Source of the DNA: Bacillota bacterium
GTDB taxonomy: Bacteria > Bacillota > Clostridia > Peptostreptococcales > Anaerovoracaceae
Direction of reading: 5' to 3'
DNA length: 64,000 nt
Assembly: GCA_017436705.1 (NCBI GenBank)
Contig: JAFSCP010000006.1
Location: forward strand, 1-64,000
This document shows positions 43,604 to 52,893 of the stretch, one piece after another. The translations under genes were made by a program, and so were the position numbers. How positions within the stretch are numbered: position 1 is the stretch's first letter; every line of letters begins with the position of its first letter. The notes beneath the pieces are model-generated. The model was not told the DNA's origin, made no database searches, and saw only the letters and a program-made list of their open reading frames with translations.

Positions 43604-44875
43604 ATGAATTTTAACAAAGGCAAAGTGAGGGATATTTACCTTCTGACAACCGATGTTGAGAACATGTTTATAAATGAATATATGCCGGGCGCTCCGGGCG
43701 ACTACGTAAAGGTGTACCTTTACGGGCTTTTGTATGCTCAGCACGAGGGCGAAATGACCCACGAAGCACTGGCGCGTCACCTGAGACTTTCTGCAGAGAC
43801 AGTGGAAGAAGCCTGGAATTACTGGGCTCAGATGGGAGTTGTGAAAAAGATTCCTTGTCCGGAAGGCGGCCTTTTCAGCTTCGATGTGGAGTTTGTCAGC
43901 ATCCGTGAAAAGATGTACGGTAATGTGCCTAAGGAAGAAAGTGAAGACACCGGGCCGGACATGGGCAAAGCTGCGGTGCTGGTGGACAAGTCCATGAAGG
44001 AGCTTTATGGAGAAATAGAAGAATTTCTGGGCAGACTTCTGGCTCCTGAAGAAAATCAGGAAATCAGCGGCTGGATTAAAAACGATGGCATGAGTCACGA
44101 CCTGGTGAGAGAGGCTTTCCGCTACTGCTGCGGACGGGGACAATCGTCACTCCGGTACATTGCCAAAGTTGCATTTTCCTGGAATGAAAAGGGCCTTCGT
44201 CAGAAAGACGAAATCCTTGAGTACATAGAAAACCTGGACGAACGGTACGACCTTTATAAAAGCGTACTGGGTTCACTGGGGCTGAAGCGTAATGTGACCA
44301 AGGCTGAAAAAGAGATGATTGACAGCTGGGTTGACGGAATGGGCTTCAGCAAAGAAAGAATTATGGCGGCCTGCGATACGACTCTTTCGGCTGCCAACCC
44401 GAACCTGAGATATGTGAACAAAGTTCTTGAAAACTGGCGCAATGAGGCGGCAGAACAGGGTCGGGATGTTAATCAGAAAGTAACAGTCACACAGGCTGTT
44501 CTTAATAAATACTATGAGTTCCTGAGAGAAGAGGCGGAGGCTGCTGCTGAAGCCAGACTGAAGGAAGTTTATGAGGCTGTTCCGCAGATTGCTGAAATCG
44601 ACCAGCGGCTGAAGGATCTGGGAAGCCAGCTTTCGAGAGGTCTTCTTTCCGGAATGACAAGGGCGCAGATTGAAGAGACAAGAACAAAGATAAGGCAAGA
44701 TGAAGAAGAACGTGCTGTGCTTTTGACCGAAAATAATTTTTCTGTGGAGTACACAGATATTAAGTATTCCTGCGACAAGTGCGGAGATACAGGCATCGAT
44801 GAAAATGGTCAGAGATGTTCCTGCACCAAGGCGCGGACAGGAGAGGCGGAAATATGGCAAAAAACAAGAAAATAA
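43604..44875 (+). CDS. DnaD protein fused to the N-terminal domain of a helicase loader
   Basis: A 423-residue protein in three parts. Residues 1-105 are a DnaD-type winged helix. Residues about 130-208 and 215-285 are two DnaD (DnaB_2) domains with the YIxxVAF/YVNKVLENW helices. Residues about 300-412 match the N-terminal region of clostridial DnaC/DnaI loaders: a helical segment LKEVYEAVPQIAEIDQRLKD followed by the zinc knuckle CDKCGDTGIDENGQRCSC (C390, C393, C405, C407). In that loader the AAA+ ATPase domain comes next; here the protein stops 16 residues later. So the loader's helicase-binding domain appears to be attached to DnaD. It overlaps the next gene by 22 bases. Confidence 0.8.
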   Translation: MNFNKGKVRDIYLLTTDVENMFINEYMPGAPGDYVKVYLYGLLYAQHEGEMTHEALARHLRLSAETVEEAWNYWAQMGVVKKIPCPEGGLFSFDVEFVSIREKMYGNVPKEESEDTGPDMGKAAVLVDKSMKELYGEIEEFLGRLLAPEENQEISGWIKNDGMSHDLVREAFRYCCGRGQSSLRYIAKVAFSWNEKGLRQKDEILEYIENLDERYDLYKSVLGSLGLKRNVTKAEKEMIDSWVDGMGFSKERIMAACDTTLSAANPNLRYVNKVLENWRNEAAEQGRDVNQKVTVTQAVLNKYYEFLREEAEAAAEARLKEVYEAVPQIAEIDQRLKDLGSQLSRGLLSGMTRAQIEETRTKIRQDEEERAVLLTENNFSVEYTDIKYSCDKCGDTGIDENGQRCSCTKARTGEAEIWQKTRK

Positions 44876-46515
44876 AAAAGAAAGAACAAGTGCATAAGCC
44901 GAAACAGAAGGAAAAGTCCGGATTTATGATTACCCTGGAAAACTGGGGTGCCAAGGCAGTTTTTGTGGCAGACGTACTTCTTGACAAAGCCTTTGAACTG
45001 GCAGCGGCAGGCTGGGTGCAGTTTAAAAAAATGTCGAAGATAGTATACAATAAACTTACAGATATTGCTGCGGGAATTGTAGTCTGGTACGATCATATTG
45101 CGGCGGTAGTGTCCTGGTTCCTCACCAAGACAATTATCAATATTTTACGAAGCATACACTTCTTCAGAATGGAGCTGAAAAAATACAAGCGGCAGATTCT
45201 CAGGTCCGCAGTGTATTTCGTAGCCGGAGGGGTCCTGATTGTAATCCTTATTGCGTATGTTACGGACTATGAGTACGCGTATAACGGACGTACGCTTGGG
45301 GTTGTAAAGGAGCAGACCGACGTTCTGGAAATTCTGGATCTGGTCAGCGAAGAGCTTTCCATGGAATATGGTTCCAATATTCACATTGACCCTGAAACTG
45401 ATATTTCATTCAAACTTGTAATTTCATACGGCAGAGATATTGACAAGATGGACGATGTACTCCGGAAATTTACATACATGGGTGATATTCAGGCGACTGC
45501 TTATGCAATCATGGTTGACGGCGAAAGAATGGCCATTGTGGAAAGTGAAAAGATTGCCCAGAGCATTCTGGACAGCATCCTCACTTCATATCTGAAAAAT
45601 GATGACACTGAATATGAGTATGTGGGCTTTGCGGAAGATGTCAAAATTGAACCTTACAGCACCACTCTTGCGAATGTAAGCAGTAAGTCTGCTACACTTA
45701 AGAAGTTCAAGAATGGCGGACAGGCTGAAGAAACTTATAAGGTTGTGTCAGGGGATACAATTTACGGTATCTGTGATAAGCTTGATCTGACCTTTAAAGA
45801 ACTTAAGGCAATGAATCCTGATCTGGATATGGACGATACTCTTCATATCGGAGATAAGTTCGTAATCAAGAAGGAAGTTCCGCTGCTTACAGTAGAAACC
45901 GTTGAAGTTTCAACATTTGCTGAATCCATCGACTACGAGGTGGTTTACAAGGAATCAAGCAGCTACTATATCGGAGATCAGTTTGTTTCAAGAGCCGGCA
46001 AGAAAGGTAAGGCGAGAGTTACTGCCCGTCTCACCAAGCAGAACGGCAAGACTGTTGAAAGAGAAGATCTGAAGACTGTTGTAATTACAGAGCCTGTTGA
46101 CAAGATTATTGTCAAAGGTACTAAGGTACCGCCTCCTAAGAAGGGAACGGGTACTTTCATCAGACCAGTTAATGTAGGCGTTTACAGAGGCTGGGGTATG
46201 AGATGGGGCCGTATGCATTATGGTCTTGACTACGCAGCATCAACGGGTACATCGATTTACGCTTCCGACGGTGGTACAGTTACTACTGCAGGATGGCACG
46301 GCAACTATGGTTACTACATCAAGATTGACCACGGCGGCGGCTTTACTACACTTTATGCACACTGCAGCAAACTGCTGGTTAAGGTGGGCGACAAGGTTTA
46401 CCAGGGACAGAGAATCGGTCTTGTAGGCAATACAGGACGAAGCACAGGACCTCACTGCCACTTCGAAATATTCAAGTATGGCAAGAACGTGAACCCTTCA
46501 AATTATGTAAGATAA
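44854..46515 (+). CDS. LysM-G5-M23 cell-wall peptidase, membrane anchored
   Basis: A 553-residue protein with a basic cytoplasmic head, one membrane helix (about residues 117-138), a LysM domain (YKVVSGDTIYGICDKLDLTF and on, about 292-335), a G5 domain (about 345-420) and a C-terminal M23 peptidase. Zinc ligands are in HYGLDYA and HCHFEIF, with HGGGFTTLYAH between. It cuts or reads peptidoglycan outside the cell; G5 and LysM bind the wall. The start at 44854 (MAKNKKIKKKEQ) lies within the DnaD gene, after AGGAGAGG. A terminator follows. Confidence 0.9.
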   Translation: MAKNKKIKKKEQVHKPKQKEKSGFMITLENWGAKAVFVADVLLDKAFELAAAGWVQFKKMSKIVYNKLTDIAAGIVVWYDHIAAVVSWFLTKTIINILRSIHFFRMELKKYKRQILRSAVYFVAGGVLIVILIAYVTDYEYAYNGRTLGVVKEQTDVLEILDLVSEELSMEYGSNIHIDPETDISFKLVISYGRDIDKMDDVLRKFTYMGDIQATAYAIMVDGERMAIVESEKIAQSILDSILTSYLKNDDTEYEYVGFAEDVKIEPYSTTLANVSSKSATLKKFKNGGQAEETYKVVSGDTIYGICDKLDLTFKELKAMNPDLDMDDTLHIGDKFVIKKEVPLLTVETVEVSTFAESIDYEVVYKESSSYYIGDQFVSRAGKKGKARVTARLTKQNGKTVEREDLKTVVITEPVDKIIVKGTKVPPPKKGTGTFIRPVNVGVYRGWGMRWGRMHYGLDYAASTGTSIYASDGGTVTTAGWHGNYGYYIKIDHGGGFTTLYAHCSKLLVKVGDKVYQGQRIGLVGNTGRSTGPHCHFEIFKYGKNVNPSNYVR

Positions 46516-46527
46516 ATACATGAATCA

Positions 46528-46557
46528 GAGGCAGACTGTTATGGTCTGCCTCTTTTG
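46528..46557 (+). terminator. Terminator after the M23 peptidase gene
   Basis: GAGGCAGAC and GTCTGCCTC form a 9-bp stem with a 7-base loop; TTTTG follows. Confidence 0.92.
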
Positions 46558-46637
46558 TATATAACGGAAGGAAGAAAAGTTCTTGCTCAGCCTCGCTGCG
46601 AATATATTTAGAATAGAATAACAGCAGGAGGGCAGGT

Positions 46638-46910
46638 ATGGAAAATCATTATATAAGCATTGAGAACAGGGAGAAAATAATCGTAAGCCAGGTGGCGGAT
46701 GTGGATGCTTTTGACGAAGAAACGCTCTGGGCGAACCTGAAAGACGGGGCTATTGAGATTACAGGACAGAAGCTGAATATCGAAAAGCTGGACCTGAATG
46801 AAGGGATGCTGGTAGTAAGCGGCAAAATTTGTTCGCTGGTATATACCGACAGAAAGCATAGAGAGCGGGGAAGCTTTATGAAACGGCTCACAGGCAGGAT
46901 AGAAAAATGA
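46638..46910 (+). CDS. yabP: Sporulation protein YabP
   Basis: A 90-residue YabP family protein (NREKIIVSQVADVDAFDEET, DGAIEITGQKLNIEKLDLNE). YabP and its partner YabQ are made in the mother cell and are needed for the spore cortex. The Shine-Dalgarno is GCAGGAGGG. The yabQ start overlaps its end by 4 bases. It is the strongest sign that the organism forms spores. Confidence 0.93.
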   Translation: MENHYISIENREKIIVSQVADVDAFDEETLWANLKDGAIEITGQKLNIEKLDLNEGMLVVSGKICSLVYTDRKHRERGSFMKRLTGRIEK

Positions 46911-47245
46911 GTGAGCTTGTCAGAAGCCAGCTGAATATTTTTTTCGTGATGGTTACAGGTGGCCTGGCTGCGGGCCTGGTGCTGGAAGTTTTCAGGGTCT
47001 TCGGAGAAAGGCGCGGCAGCGGAAAGCTGGTGCGGGCACTTCTGGAACTGGCAGCCTTTGCTGCAGCAGGATTTCTGACAAGTGAATTCCTGTTTTACTG
47101 CGACAACGGCAAGGTCAGTTTTGAGGGAATTGCAAGCTTTATTGCCGGCCTGTTATTGTGGAAGAAATGTTTTTGTGGTATACTAAACCCCATAGGGGGA
47201 AATTATGGCGAAGAAAAATTCAGAAGGAAAAGTAATCGAATTTAA
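46907..47245 (+). CDS. yabQ: Spore cortex protein YabQ
   Basis: A 112-residue membrane protein with the YabQ start (RSQLNIFFVMVTGGLAAGLV) and three hydrophobic segments. It acts with YabP in cortex formation. Its 3' part overlaps the next gene by 41 bases in another frame, which is unusually long and indicates tight coupling in the yabPQ-divIC unit. Confidence 0.9.
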   Translation: MSELVRSQLNIFFVMVTGGLAAGLVLEVFRVFGERRGSGKLVRALLELAAFAAAGFLTSEFLFYCDNGKVSFEGIASFIAGLLLWKKCFCGILNPIGGNYGEEKFRRKSNRI

Positions 47246-47579
47246 AAATAAAAAACGTGCAGGAAAAAGCGGACTGATTCTCGTAATAGTAATCGTAATT
47301 GCTATTGCCTATTTTGCTATGTCTGCAATTAAAATCGTGAAGCTCAATGCAGAAAAGGAAGAGGCTCTGGCCCGTCAGGAAGAACTTCTGATGATTAAAG
47401 AAGATCTGACAGCAGAGTATGCCAATATAAGTTCCGCCCAGTACATTGAGCGTCTTGCACGCAGAGACCTGAAACTGGTCAAGTCCAATGAGCTTCTTTT
47501 CATACTTCCTGACAGGGAGTCAGTAAAGGCTGCAGATAATGAAGAAAACGGAGAAGAAGATGGAAAAACTGAAGATTAA
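47205..47579 (+). CDS. divIC: Septum formation initiator DivIC/FtsB
   Basis: A 124-residue single-pass membrane protein: a basic head, a membrane helix (about residues 24-43), a coiled coil (KLNAEKEEALARQEELLMIK) and the conserved YIERLARRDLKLVKSNELLF. An acidic tail ends it. It joins FtsL and DivIB in the divisome. AGGGGG lies 5 bases before the ATG. It overlaps the RNase M5 gene by 20 bases. Confidence 0.93.
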   Translation: MAKKNSEGKVIEFKNKKRAGKSGLILVIVIVIAIAYFAMSAIKIVKLNAEKEEALARQEELLMIKEDLTAEYANISSAQYIERLARRDLKLVKSNELLFILPDRESVKAADNEENGEEDGKTED

Positions 47580-48120
47580 AGAAGCAATTGTAGTTGAAGG
47601 CCGTGACGATACCATAGCGGTAAAGCGTGCGGTGGATGGTCTTACCATTGAGACTCATGGTTTTGGCATCCGCAGAGAAACCTGGCAGGTTATCGAAAAG
47701 GCCTACAACGAACAGGGAATAATAATTTTTACAGATCCGGACTTCTCCGGTGAGGAAATACGCAGGAAGCTGACAGCACAGTTTCCCGATGCCAAGCAGG
47801 CTTTTCTGGCGAGAACTGATGCAACTAAAAAAGGTGATATCGGAATCGAAAATGCAGAGCCTGAGGCAATAACCGAAGCTCTGAAAAAAGCCCATTGCAC
47901 AGCAGCAGAGGGAGAGGATCTGTTCACCGAGGCAGATCTTTTCGAGGCGGGACTTGTGGGCAGAGCTGATTCGAGAGACCGCCGCGAGGCTATCGGAAAG
48001 ATTCTGGGCATAGGCTATGGAAACGGTAAGGCCCTGCTTAACAAACTGAACAAATTCAGCATCTCAAGAGAAAGTTTTGCAGAGGCTGTGGATAAAATTG
48101 AGGATAAACAGGATAAGTAA
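47560..48120 (+). CDS. rnmV: Ribonuclease M5
   Basis: A 186-residue TOPRIM nuclease that matures 5S rRNA in Gram-positive bacteria. The TOPRIM acids are in KEAIVVEGRDD (about residues 5-15) and FTDPDFSGEEIRRK (about 57-70), and HGFGIRRET, ARTDATKKGDIGIENA follow. I start at 47560 (MEKLKIKEAIVVEG) because GGAG is 6 bases before it; another ATG is 21 bases upstream. ksgA follows within two bases, the usual pairing. Confidence 0.96.
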   Translation: MEKLKIKEAIVVEGRDDTIAVKRAVDGLTIETHGFGIRRETWQVIEKAYNEQGIIIFTDPDFSGEEIRRKLTAQFPDAKQAFLARTDATKKGDIGIENAEPEAITEALKKAHCTAAEGEDLFTEADLFEAGLVGRADSRDRREAIGKILGIGYGNGKALLNKLNKFSISRESFAEAVDKIEDKQDK

Positions 48121-48121
48121 T

Positions 48122-48994
48122 ATGAGTAAAAAACTTTATGCACCATCAACAGTAAAAAGCATCAAAGACAGCCATGATTTCAAGTTCAGCAAGAGTCTTG
48201 GCCAGAACTTTTTAGTTGATAAAAACATTGTAGACCATATCGTTGACGGAGCGGGCATCGGACCTGATGACCTGGCAATCGAAATCGGACCGGGCATGGG
48301 CGTTATTACCAGTGAAGCGGCTCAGAGAGCGGCAAAGGTTGTGGCCGTTGAAATTGACAAGACCCTTATTCCGATTCTGAAGGAAACTCTGGCCGAACAT
48401 GACAATGTGGATGTAATCAACCAGGACATCCTTAAAACCGATGTCAACGAAATCATCGAAACCTACGGTGAAGGCCGTACTGCGAAAAATATTAAAATTA
48501 TCGGAAACCTTCCTTATTATATAACCACTCCGATTATCATGAAAATTCTTGAAGACGGGGTGCCTGCAAGCAGCATCACAATAATGATGCAGAGGGAAGT
48601 GGCAGAAAGAATCAACGCCAAGCCGGGAACCAAGGATTATGGTGCGCTTTCTGTGGCAGTGCAGTATTACTGCGATACGCAGATTGTGGCAAATGTGCCT
48701 AAGGAAGCTTTTATGCCTCAGCCAAAGGTCGGTTCCACAGTTCTCAGACTGGACATCAGAGAGGACAGGCTGGTGGAACTTAAGGAGAAGGATGTTTTCT
48801 TCCAGGTTGTGAAGGCAGGCTTCGGGCAGAGACGAAAGACATTGTCCAACTCGCTTATGGGGGTAAGCGGTATTACCAAGGAGATTGTAAAGGATGCGCT
48901 GGAGGCAGCGGGCATTGAGCCGGGCCGCAGAGCAGAAACTCTGGATTTATACGAGTTCGCAAAACTTTCAAACGAAGTTTTTGACAGACTGTAA
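48122..48994 (+). CDS. rsmA: 16S rRNA dimethyladenosine transferase KsgA
   Basis: A 290-residue SAM methyltransferase that dimethylates two adenines in helix 45. The SAM site is LAIEIGPGMGVITSEAA (about residues 53-69), the adenine-binding NLPYYITTPIIMKI (about 124-137), and a C-terminal helical domain with FGQRRKTLSNSL. The start 48122 is the second base after the RNase M5 stop. It follows rnmV as in Bacillus. Confidence 0.97.
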   Translation: MSKKLYAPSTVKSIKDSHDFKFSKSLGQNFLVDKNIVDHIVDGAGIGPDDLAIEIGPGMGVITSEAAQRAAKVVAVEIDKTLIPILKETLAEHDNVDVINQDILKTDVNEIIETYGEGRTAKNIKIIGNLPYYITTPIIMKILEDGVPASSITIMMQREVAERINAKPGTKDYGALSVAVQYYCDTQIVANVPKEAFMPQPKVGSTVLRLDIREDRLVELKEKDVFFQVVKAGFGQRRKTLSNSLMGVSGITKEIVKDALEAAGIEPGRRAETLDLYEFAKLSNEVFDRL

Positions 48995-49050
48995 AAAGAG
49001 ACTGAGATTATAACGCAGCATTAACTGCAGCAAAACAGGGGGTATTAATC

Positions 49051-51021
49051 ATGAAAAAGTTTAAAAACAGCTTTGTCTATGCAGGGATTCTGGCATTTGT
49101 TTTAAATCTGGTGCTGGAGACTCTGGGGCGGTTTACAACAGGGGACTGGCTCAGCGGAATCAGGTTTATGTTTACTGATCCGCTGGTTTTTATGTATAAC
49201 ATGCTGCTGATCTATATGACACTGGTGATAGCATCATTGTTCAGCAGGAGAGTTTTCGTGTTTGTCATTGTGTCGGTGGTGTGGCTTGCCATAGGAATTG
49301 CCAACGGCGTGATTCTGACCCAGCGCATGACACCTTTCACAGTAAAGGACTTCGCCATGATCAGCGACGGACTGACAATAGTCAACAACTATCTGGAAGT
49401 ATGGCACATGGTTCTCATAGGAATTGGCGTGCTGATTCTGCTGGTATTGTTGGCGCTGCTTTACATCAGAGGTCCGCAGAAAAAAGAGGGCCTGAAAAGA
49501 AAGCGCAATCTGGCAGGAGTGATTCTGGTGGTTATGTTTACTTTTCTGTCCACAACGGTGGCAACGGGGACCGGACTTTTGGATACTTTCTTCGGGAATC
49601 TGGCTTATGCCTATAAGGATAACGGCGTTGCCTACTGCTTCGTCAACACCGGGCTTAATACAGGAATAAGCAAGCCGGGCGGATACAGCGAAGAAAAGGT
49701 TCTGGGATTTTTTAATGAAGATGAACTGGGCAGCGATAATATAATGAATCTTGAAGTAAGGGATGTGGATGAAGAATATCCTAACCTGCTTTTCTTGCAG
49801 CTTGAGTCCTTTATCGATCCGCTTACCATTAATACAATAGAGCTTTCGGAGGATCCGTGCCCTAATTTCAGAAGACTTTACGGGGAGTTTTCTTCGGGTG
49901 AACTGACAGTTCCGGCCTGCGGTGCAGGGACCGCCAATGTGGAGTTTGAGGTGCTCACAGGACTCAGCGCCAGGTTTTTCGGACCGGGCGAATACCCGTA
50001 CAAATCAATCCTCACAGAAAAGACTGTGGAAAATCTGGCCTACGATCTGAAGAGCATGGGATACAGCGCCCATGCAATCCACAACCACAGAGCAGTGTTC
50101 TATAACAGAAATACAGTCTTCGCCAATATGGGCTTCGATACTTTTACAAGCGTTGAGTACATGAAAAATGTGCTGAAGAATGAAAAGAACTGGGCCAAGG
50201 ATGGGGTGCTGGTGGATTGTATCAACGATGCTCTCAATTCTACAGACAGCCGAGACCTGATTTATACTATTTCCGTTCAGGGCCATGGCAAGTACCCAGA
50301 AGAAGAAGTTCTTGAAGATCCTGAAATCAGGGTGACTGAAGCGCCGACAGAAGAACTGAAGTGGAAATTCGAATATTATGTGAACCAGATTTATGAAATG
50401 GACCAGTTTATCGGGGAACTTACAGCAGAACTGGCAAAGCGGGAAGAACCTGTGGTGCTGGTAATGTACGGCGACCATATACCTGCCATCGAATTTGAAG
50501 AAGCAGATCTGGCGAGTGGCAATCTGTACGGGACCCAGTATATTATCTGGGATAATATGGGCACGCTGAACAAGACAGATGGAAGTCTCCATGCATATGA
50601 ACTGGCAGCCTATGTGATGGAAAAGGTGGACATGCAGGTTGGAACGATTTTTACCTACCAGCAGAATCACGGAGAAAGCAGTACTTTCCTGGAAGACCTG
50701 AAAACACTGGGCTATGATATGCTTTATGGCAGGAACTATATTTACGGAGAACAAAATCCTTTCCGGCCGAGCGACCTTAAGATGGGTATCAACGATATTA
50801 TCATCGAGGAAGTGGTGCAGCTGGGCGAAAGGTATTATATAAAAGGGCAGAATTTCACGCCTTACAGTTTCGTTACTGTCGACGGAGAAACTCTGGAAAC
50901 AATTTTTCTTGGCGAGACCATGCTGGGGCTTATGGAATATGTTGACCCTGAAAAAGCGGCAGACATGAAGGTAAGCCAGGTGGATAAAAACAGCAAGGAA
51001 ATTCTAAGCATTACAGAATAA
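49051..51021 (+). CDS. LTA-synthase-like sulfatase-family membrane enzyme
   Basis: A 656-residue protein with five membrane helices in residues 1-190 and an extracellular sulfatase-fold domain. The domain begins PNLLFLQLESFIDPL (metal glutamate), and the nucleophilic threonine is in GAGTANVEFEVLTGL; HNHRAVFYNRN, the ISVQGHGKY loop and MYGDHIPAIEF supply other metal ligands. LtaS-type enzymes transfer glycerol phosphate from phosphatidylglycerol to build lipoteichoic acid, while relatives modify other polymers. It begins 56 bases after ksgA, so it may be a separate unit, and is followed by an acetyltransferase. Confidence 0.88.
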   Translation: MKKFKNSFVYAGILAFVLNLVLETLGRFTTGDWLSGIRFMFTDPLVFMYNMLLIYMTLVIASLFSRRVFVFVIVSVVWLAIGIANGVILTQRMTPFTVKDFAMISDGLTIVNNYLEVWHMVLIGIGVLILLVLLALLYIRGPQKKEGLKRKRNLAGVILVVMFTFLSTTVATGTGLLDTFFGNLAYAYKDNGVAYCFVNTGLNTGISKPGGYSEEKVLGFFNEDELGSDNIMNLEVRDVDEEYPNLLFLQLESFIDPLTINTIELSEDPCPNFRRLYGEFSSGELTVPACGAGTANVEFEVLTGLSARFFGPGEYPYKSILTEKTVENLAYDLKSMGYSAHAIHNHRAVFYNRNTVFANMGFDTFTSVEYMKNVLKNEKNWAKDGVLVDCINDALNSTDSRDLIYTISVQGHGKYPEEEVLEDPEIRVTEAPTEELKWKFEYYVNQIYEMDQFIGELTAELAKREEPVVLVMYGDHIPAIEFEEADLASGNLYGTQYIIWDNMGTLNKTDGSLHAYELAAYVMEKVDMQVGTIFTYQQNHGESSTFLEDLKTLGYDMLYGRNYIYGEQNPFRPSDLKMGINDIIIEEVVQLGERYYIKGQNFTPYSFVTVDGETLETIFLGETMLGLMEYVDPEKAADMKVSQVDKNSKEILSITE

Positions 51022-51030
51022 GGAGGAAAT

Positions 51031-51594
51031 ATGAGAACTCTTGAAACTGAAAGACTGATTCTGACTAAATGGACCACTTCAAAGGAAGATATTGAAGGAC
51101 TTTATGAGTTTGCAAAGAACCCGGAAGTCGGACCAAACGCAGGCTGGAAGCCACATGCAGATCTGGCTGAATCAAGAATGATTATCGAAGAAATTTTCAT
51201 GCCTTATGACGTATGGTGCATCCGTGAAAAGGCTACCGGCAGAGTTGTGGGCAACATCGGCCTGGAACCGGACAGAAGACGTGAGGATGTAAACAGCAGA
51301 GAGCTGGGGTATTCTCTGGCCCAGGACTGCTGGGGCAAAGGCTATATGACCGAGGCAGCAAATGCAGTTATTGATTATGGTTTTGAGGATCTGGAACTGG
51401 TGGTAATGGGTATCTGCACAGGCCCGGACAATAAACGTTCACAGCGGGTAATTGAAAAGTGCGGATTCAAATTTGAGGGCGTTCAGCGCAGAGGATATCA
51501 TATTTTTACCGGTGAGGACAGGGACAATCTGGTATTCTCTATGCTGAGAGAAGAGTGGGAAGAACTGCGCCGTGGAAATAGTCACGGAAAATAA
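51031..51594 (+). CDS. GNAT acetyltransferase, RimJ/RimL type
   Basis: A 187-residue N-acetyltransferase (METERLILTKWTTS-like start: RTLETERLILTKWTTSKED; NIGLEPDRRREDVNSRELGY; acetyl-CoA loop QDCWGKGYMTEAANAVIDYG; EKCGFKFEGVQRR). Such proteins acetylate the N-termini of ribosomal proteins or small molecules; the target is not readable here. It starts 9 bases after the LTA-synthase-like gene, so the two share a transcript. Confidence 0.88.
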   Translation: MRTLETERLILTKWTTSKEDIEGLYEFAKNPEVGPNAGWKPHADLAESRMIIEEIFMPYDVWCIREKATGRVVGNIGLEPDRRREDVNSRELGYSLAQDCWGKGYMTEAANAVIDYGFEDLELVVMGICTGPDNKRSQRVIEKCGFKFEGVQRRGYHIFTGEDRDNLVFSMLREEWEELRRGNSHGK

Positions 51595-51613
51595 GGCAGA
51601 CGCATAATATGTA

Positions 51614-51638
51614 GAGGGCAGGAGTGCCCTCTATTTTT
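51614..51638 (+). terminator. Terminator between the acetyltransferase and the PLP enzyme gene
   Basis: GAGGGCA and TGCCCTC pair around GGAG and are followed by TATTTTT. Confidence 0.85.
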
Positions 51639-51659
51639 AATTTATGCGAGGAAAATGCC

Positions 51660-52805
51660 ATGATATATCTGGATAACGGGGCAACATCCTTCCCGAAGCC
51701 GAAGGGAATGGTGGCCGCCATGGAAGAATGCATACTGAAATACTGCGGGAATCCCGGACGGTCGGGGCACACCATGTCCATGAAAACAGGGGAAGAAGTC
51801 TACAATGCCAGGAAAAAGATTGCCAGACTGTTTAACATAGAACAGCCGGAAAGGCTGATTTTTACAAAGAATACCACAGAGGCTCTCAATATGGGACTGA
51901 AAGGAGTTCTCCGGCCGGGAGACCATGTGGTAACTACGTCAATGGAACATAATTCAGTGCTGAGACCGCTGAAAGCGTTGGAGCGGCAGGGGGTCAGCCA
52001 GTCGGTGGTGCGGGCTGACCGGGAGGGTTTTTTAAGCGCGGCGGAGATTGAAAAAACCCTCCGGCCACAGACCAGGCTTATTGTGGCCACTGCCGCTTCC
52101 AACGTGACAGGCACTAAGCTGCCTCTTGCGGAAATCGGTCAGCTGGCACGCAAGAGAGGCATTCTTTTTATGGTGGACGGTGCACAGGGGGCCGGCTCAG
52201 TGGATCTGGATGTTAAGAGACTGAACATAGACCTTCTCGCCTTTCCGGGCCACAAAGGCCTCCTTGGACCTCTCGGCACCGGTGCCCTTTATGTGAGCCC
52301 GGACACACCCCTTGCTCACACAACAGAGGGCGGCACCGGCACCGAGTCCAAAAGCCGTATCCAGCCCTGTGAGTTCCCTGAAGGCTACGAAGCAGGAACT
52401 CTCAATGCACCGGCTATCATTGGTCTTGGCTACAGCGCAGACTTTGTTTACAGAATTGGTCCGGAAGTTATCGGCAAGTACGAGGAAGAACTTATCAGCT
52501 GGCTGGATAATTGTCTTGATTCCATGGACTTTGTGGAACGATACGGACCATCAGCCTGCCGCAAGACCGGGATATCTCTCATAAATATACGGGGCATGGA
52601 TGCGGAGGAAGTCACTGAAATTCTGAGCAGGGATTATGGCATCGCTGTTCGCGGTGGTTTTCATTGCGCAGGCCTGGCCCACAAAACCATCGGCACCTGG
52701 GATCGAGGCGCAGTCCGCATAAGCGTGGGGCCTTTCAATACTTTGCGGGATATGCAGCAGCTTGCAGATGCAATTGCTGAAATTGGAAGAAGGCAAAACC
52801 ATTGA
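51660..52805 (+). CDS. Cysteine-desulfurase-like class V PLP enzyme
   Basis: A 381-residue PLP enzyme of the NifS/SufS-like group that starts MIYLDNGATSFPKP, the signature of a clostridial subfamily. The PLP lysine is in AFPGHKGLLGPLGTGAL (about residue 202), and the persulfide cysteine loop is RGGFHCAGLAHKTIGT (about 333-348). It may supply sulfur for Fe-S clusters or for selenium or thiol chemistry. The start 51660 follows a terminator by 20 bases and has GCGAGGA in front. Confidence 0.9.
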   Translation: MIYLDNGATSFPKPKGMVAAMEECILKYCGNPGRSGHTMSMKTGEEVYNARKKIARLFNIEQPERLIFTKNTTEALNMGLKGVLRPGDHVVTTSMEHNSVLRPLKALERQGVSQSVVRADREGFLSAAEIEKTLRPQTRLIVATAASNVTGTKLPLAEIGQLARKRGILFMVDGAQGAGSVDLDVKRLNIDLLAFPGHKGLLGPLGTGALYVSPDTPLAHTTEGGTGTESKSRIQPCEFPEGYEAGTLNAPAIIGLGYSADFVYRIGPEVIGKYEEELISWLDNCLDSMDFVERYGPSACRKTGISLINIRGMDAEEVTEILSRDYGIAVRGGFHCAGLAHKTIGTWDRGAVRISVGPFNTLRDMQQLADAIAEIGRRQNH

Positions 52806-52825
52806 AACTTCACCGGCTCTTCACC

Positions 52826-52854
52826 TTGCCGTGATAATATAACTGTGATATAAT
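52826..52854 (+). promoter_or_regulatory. Promoter of the lipoprotein gene
   Basis: TTGCCG (52826-52831), a 17-base spacer and TATAAT (52849-52854), 40 bases before the lipoprotein start. Confidence 0.8.
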
Positions 52855-52893
52855 TACACATGCAAAACAACGAAAAAGAAGGAGAAGTAACTG

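Noticed and set aside
50005..50754. Leftward 249-codon frame
   Set aside because: Antisense of the LTA-synthase-like gene; no start site and no motif.
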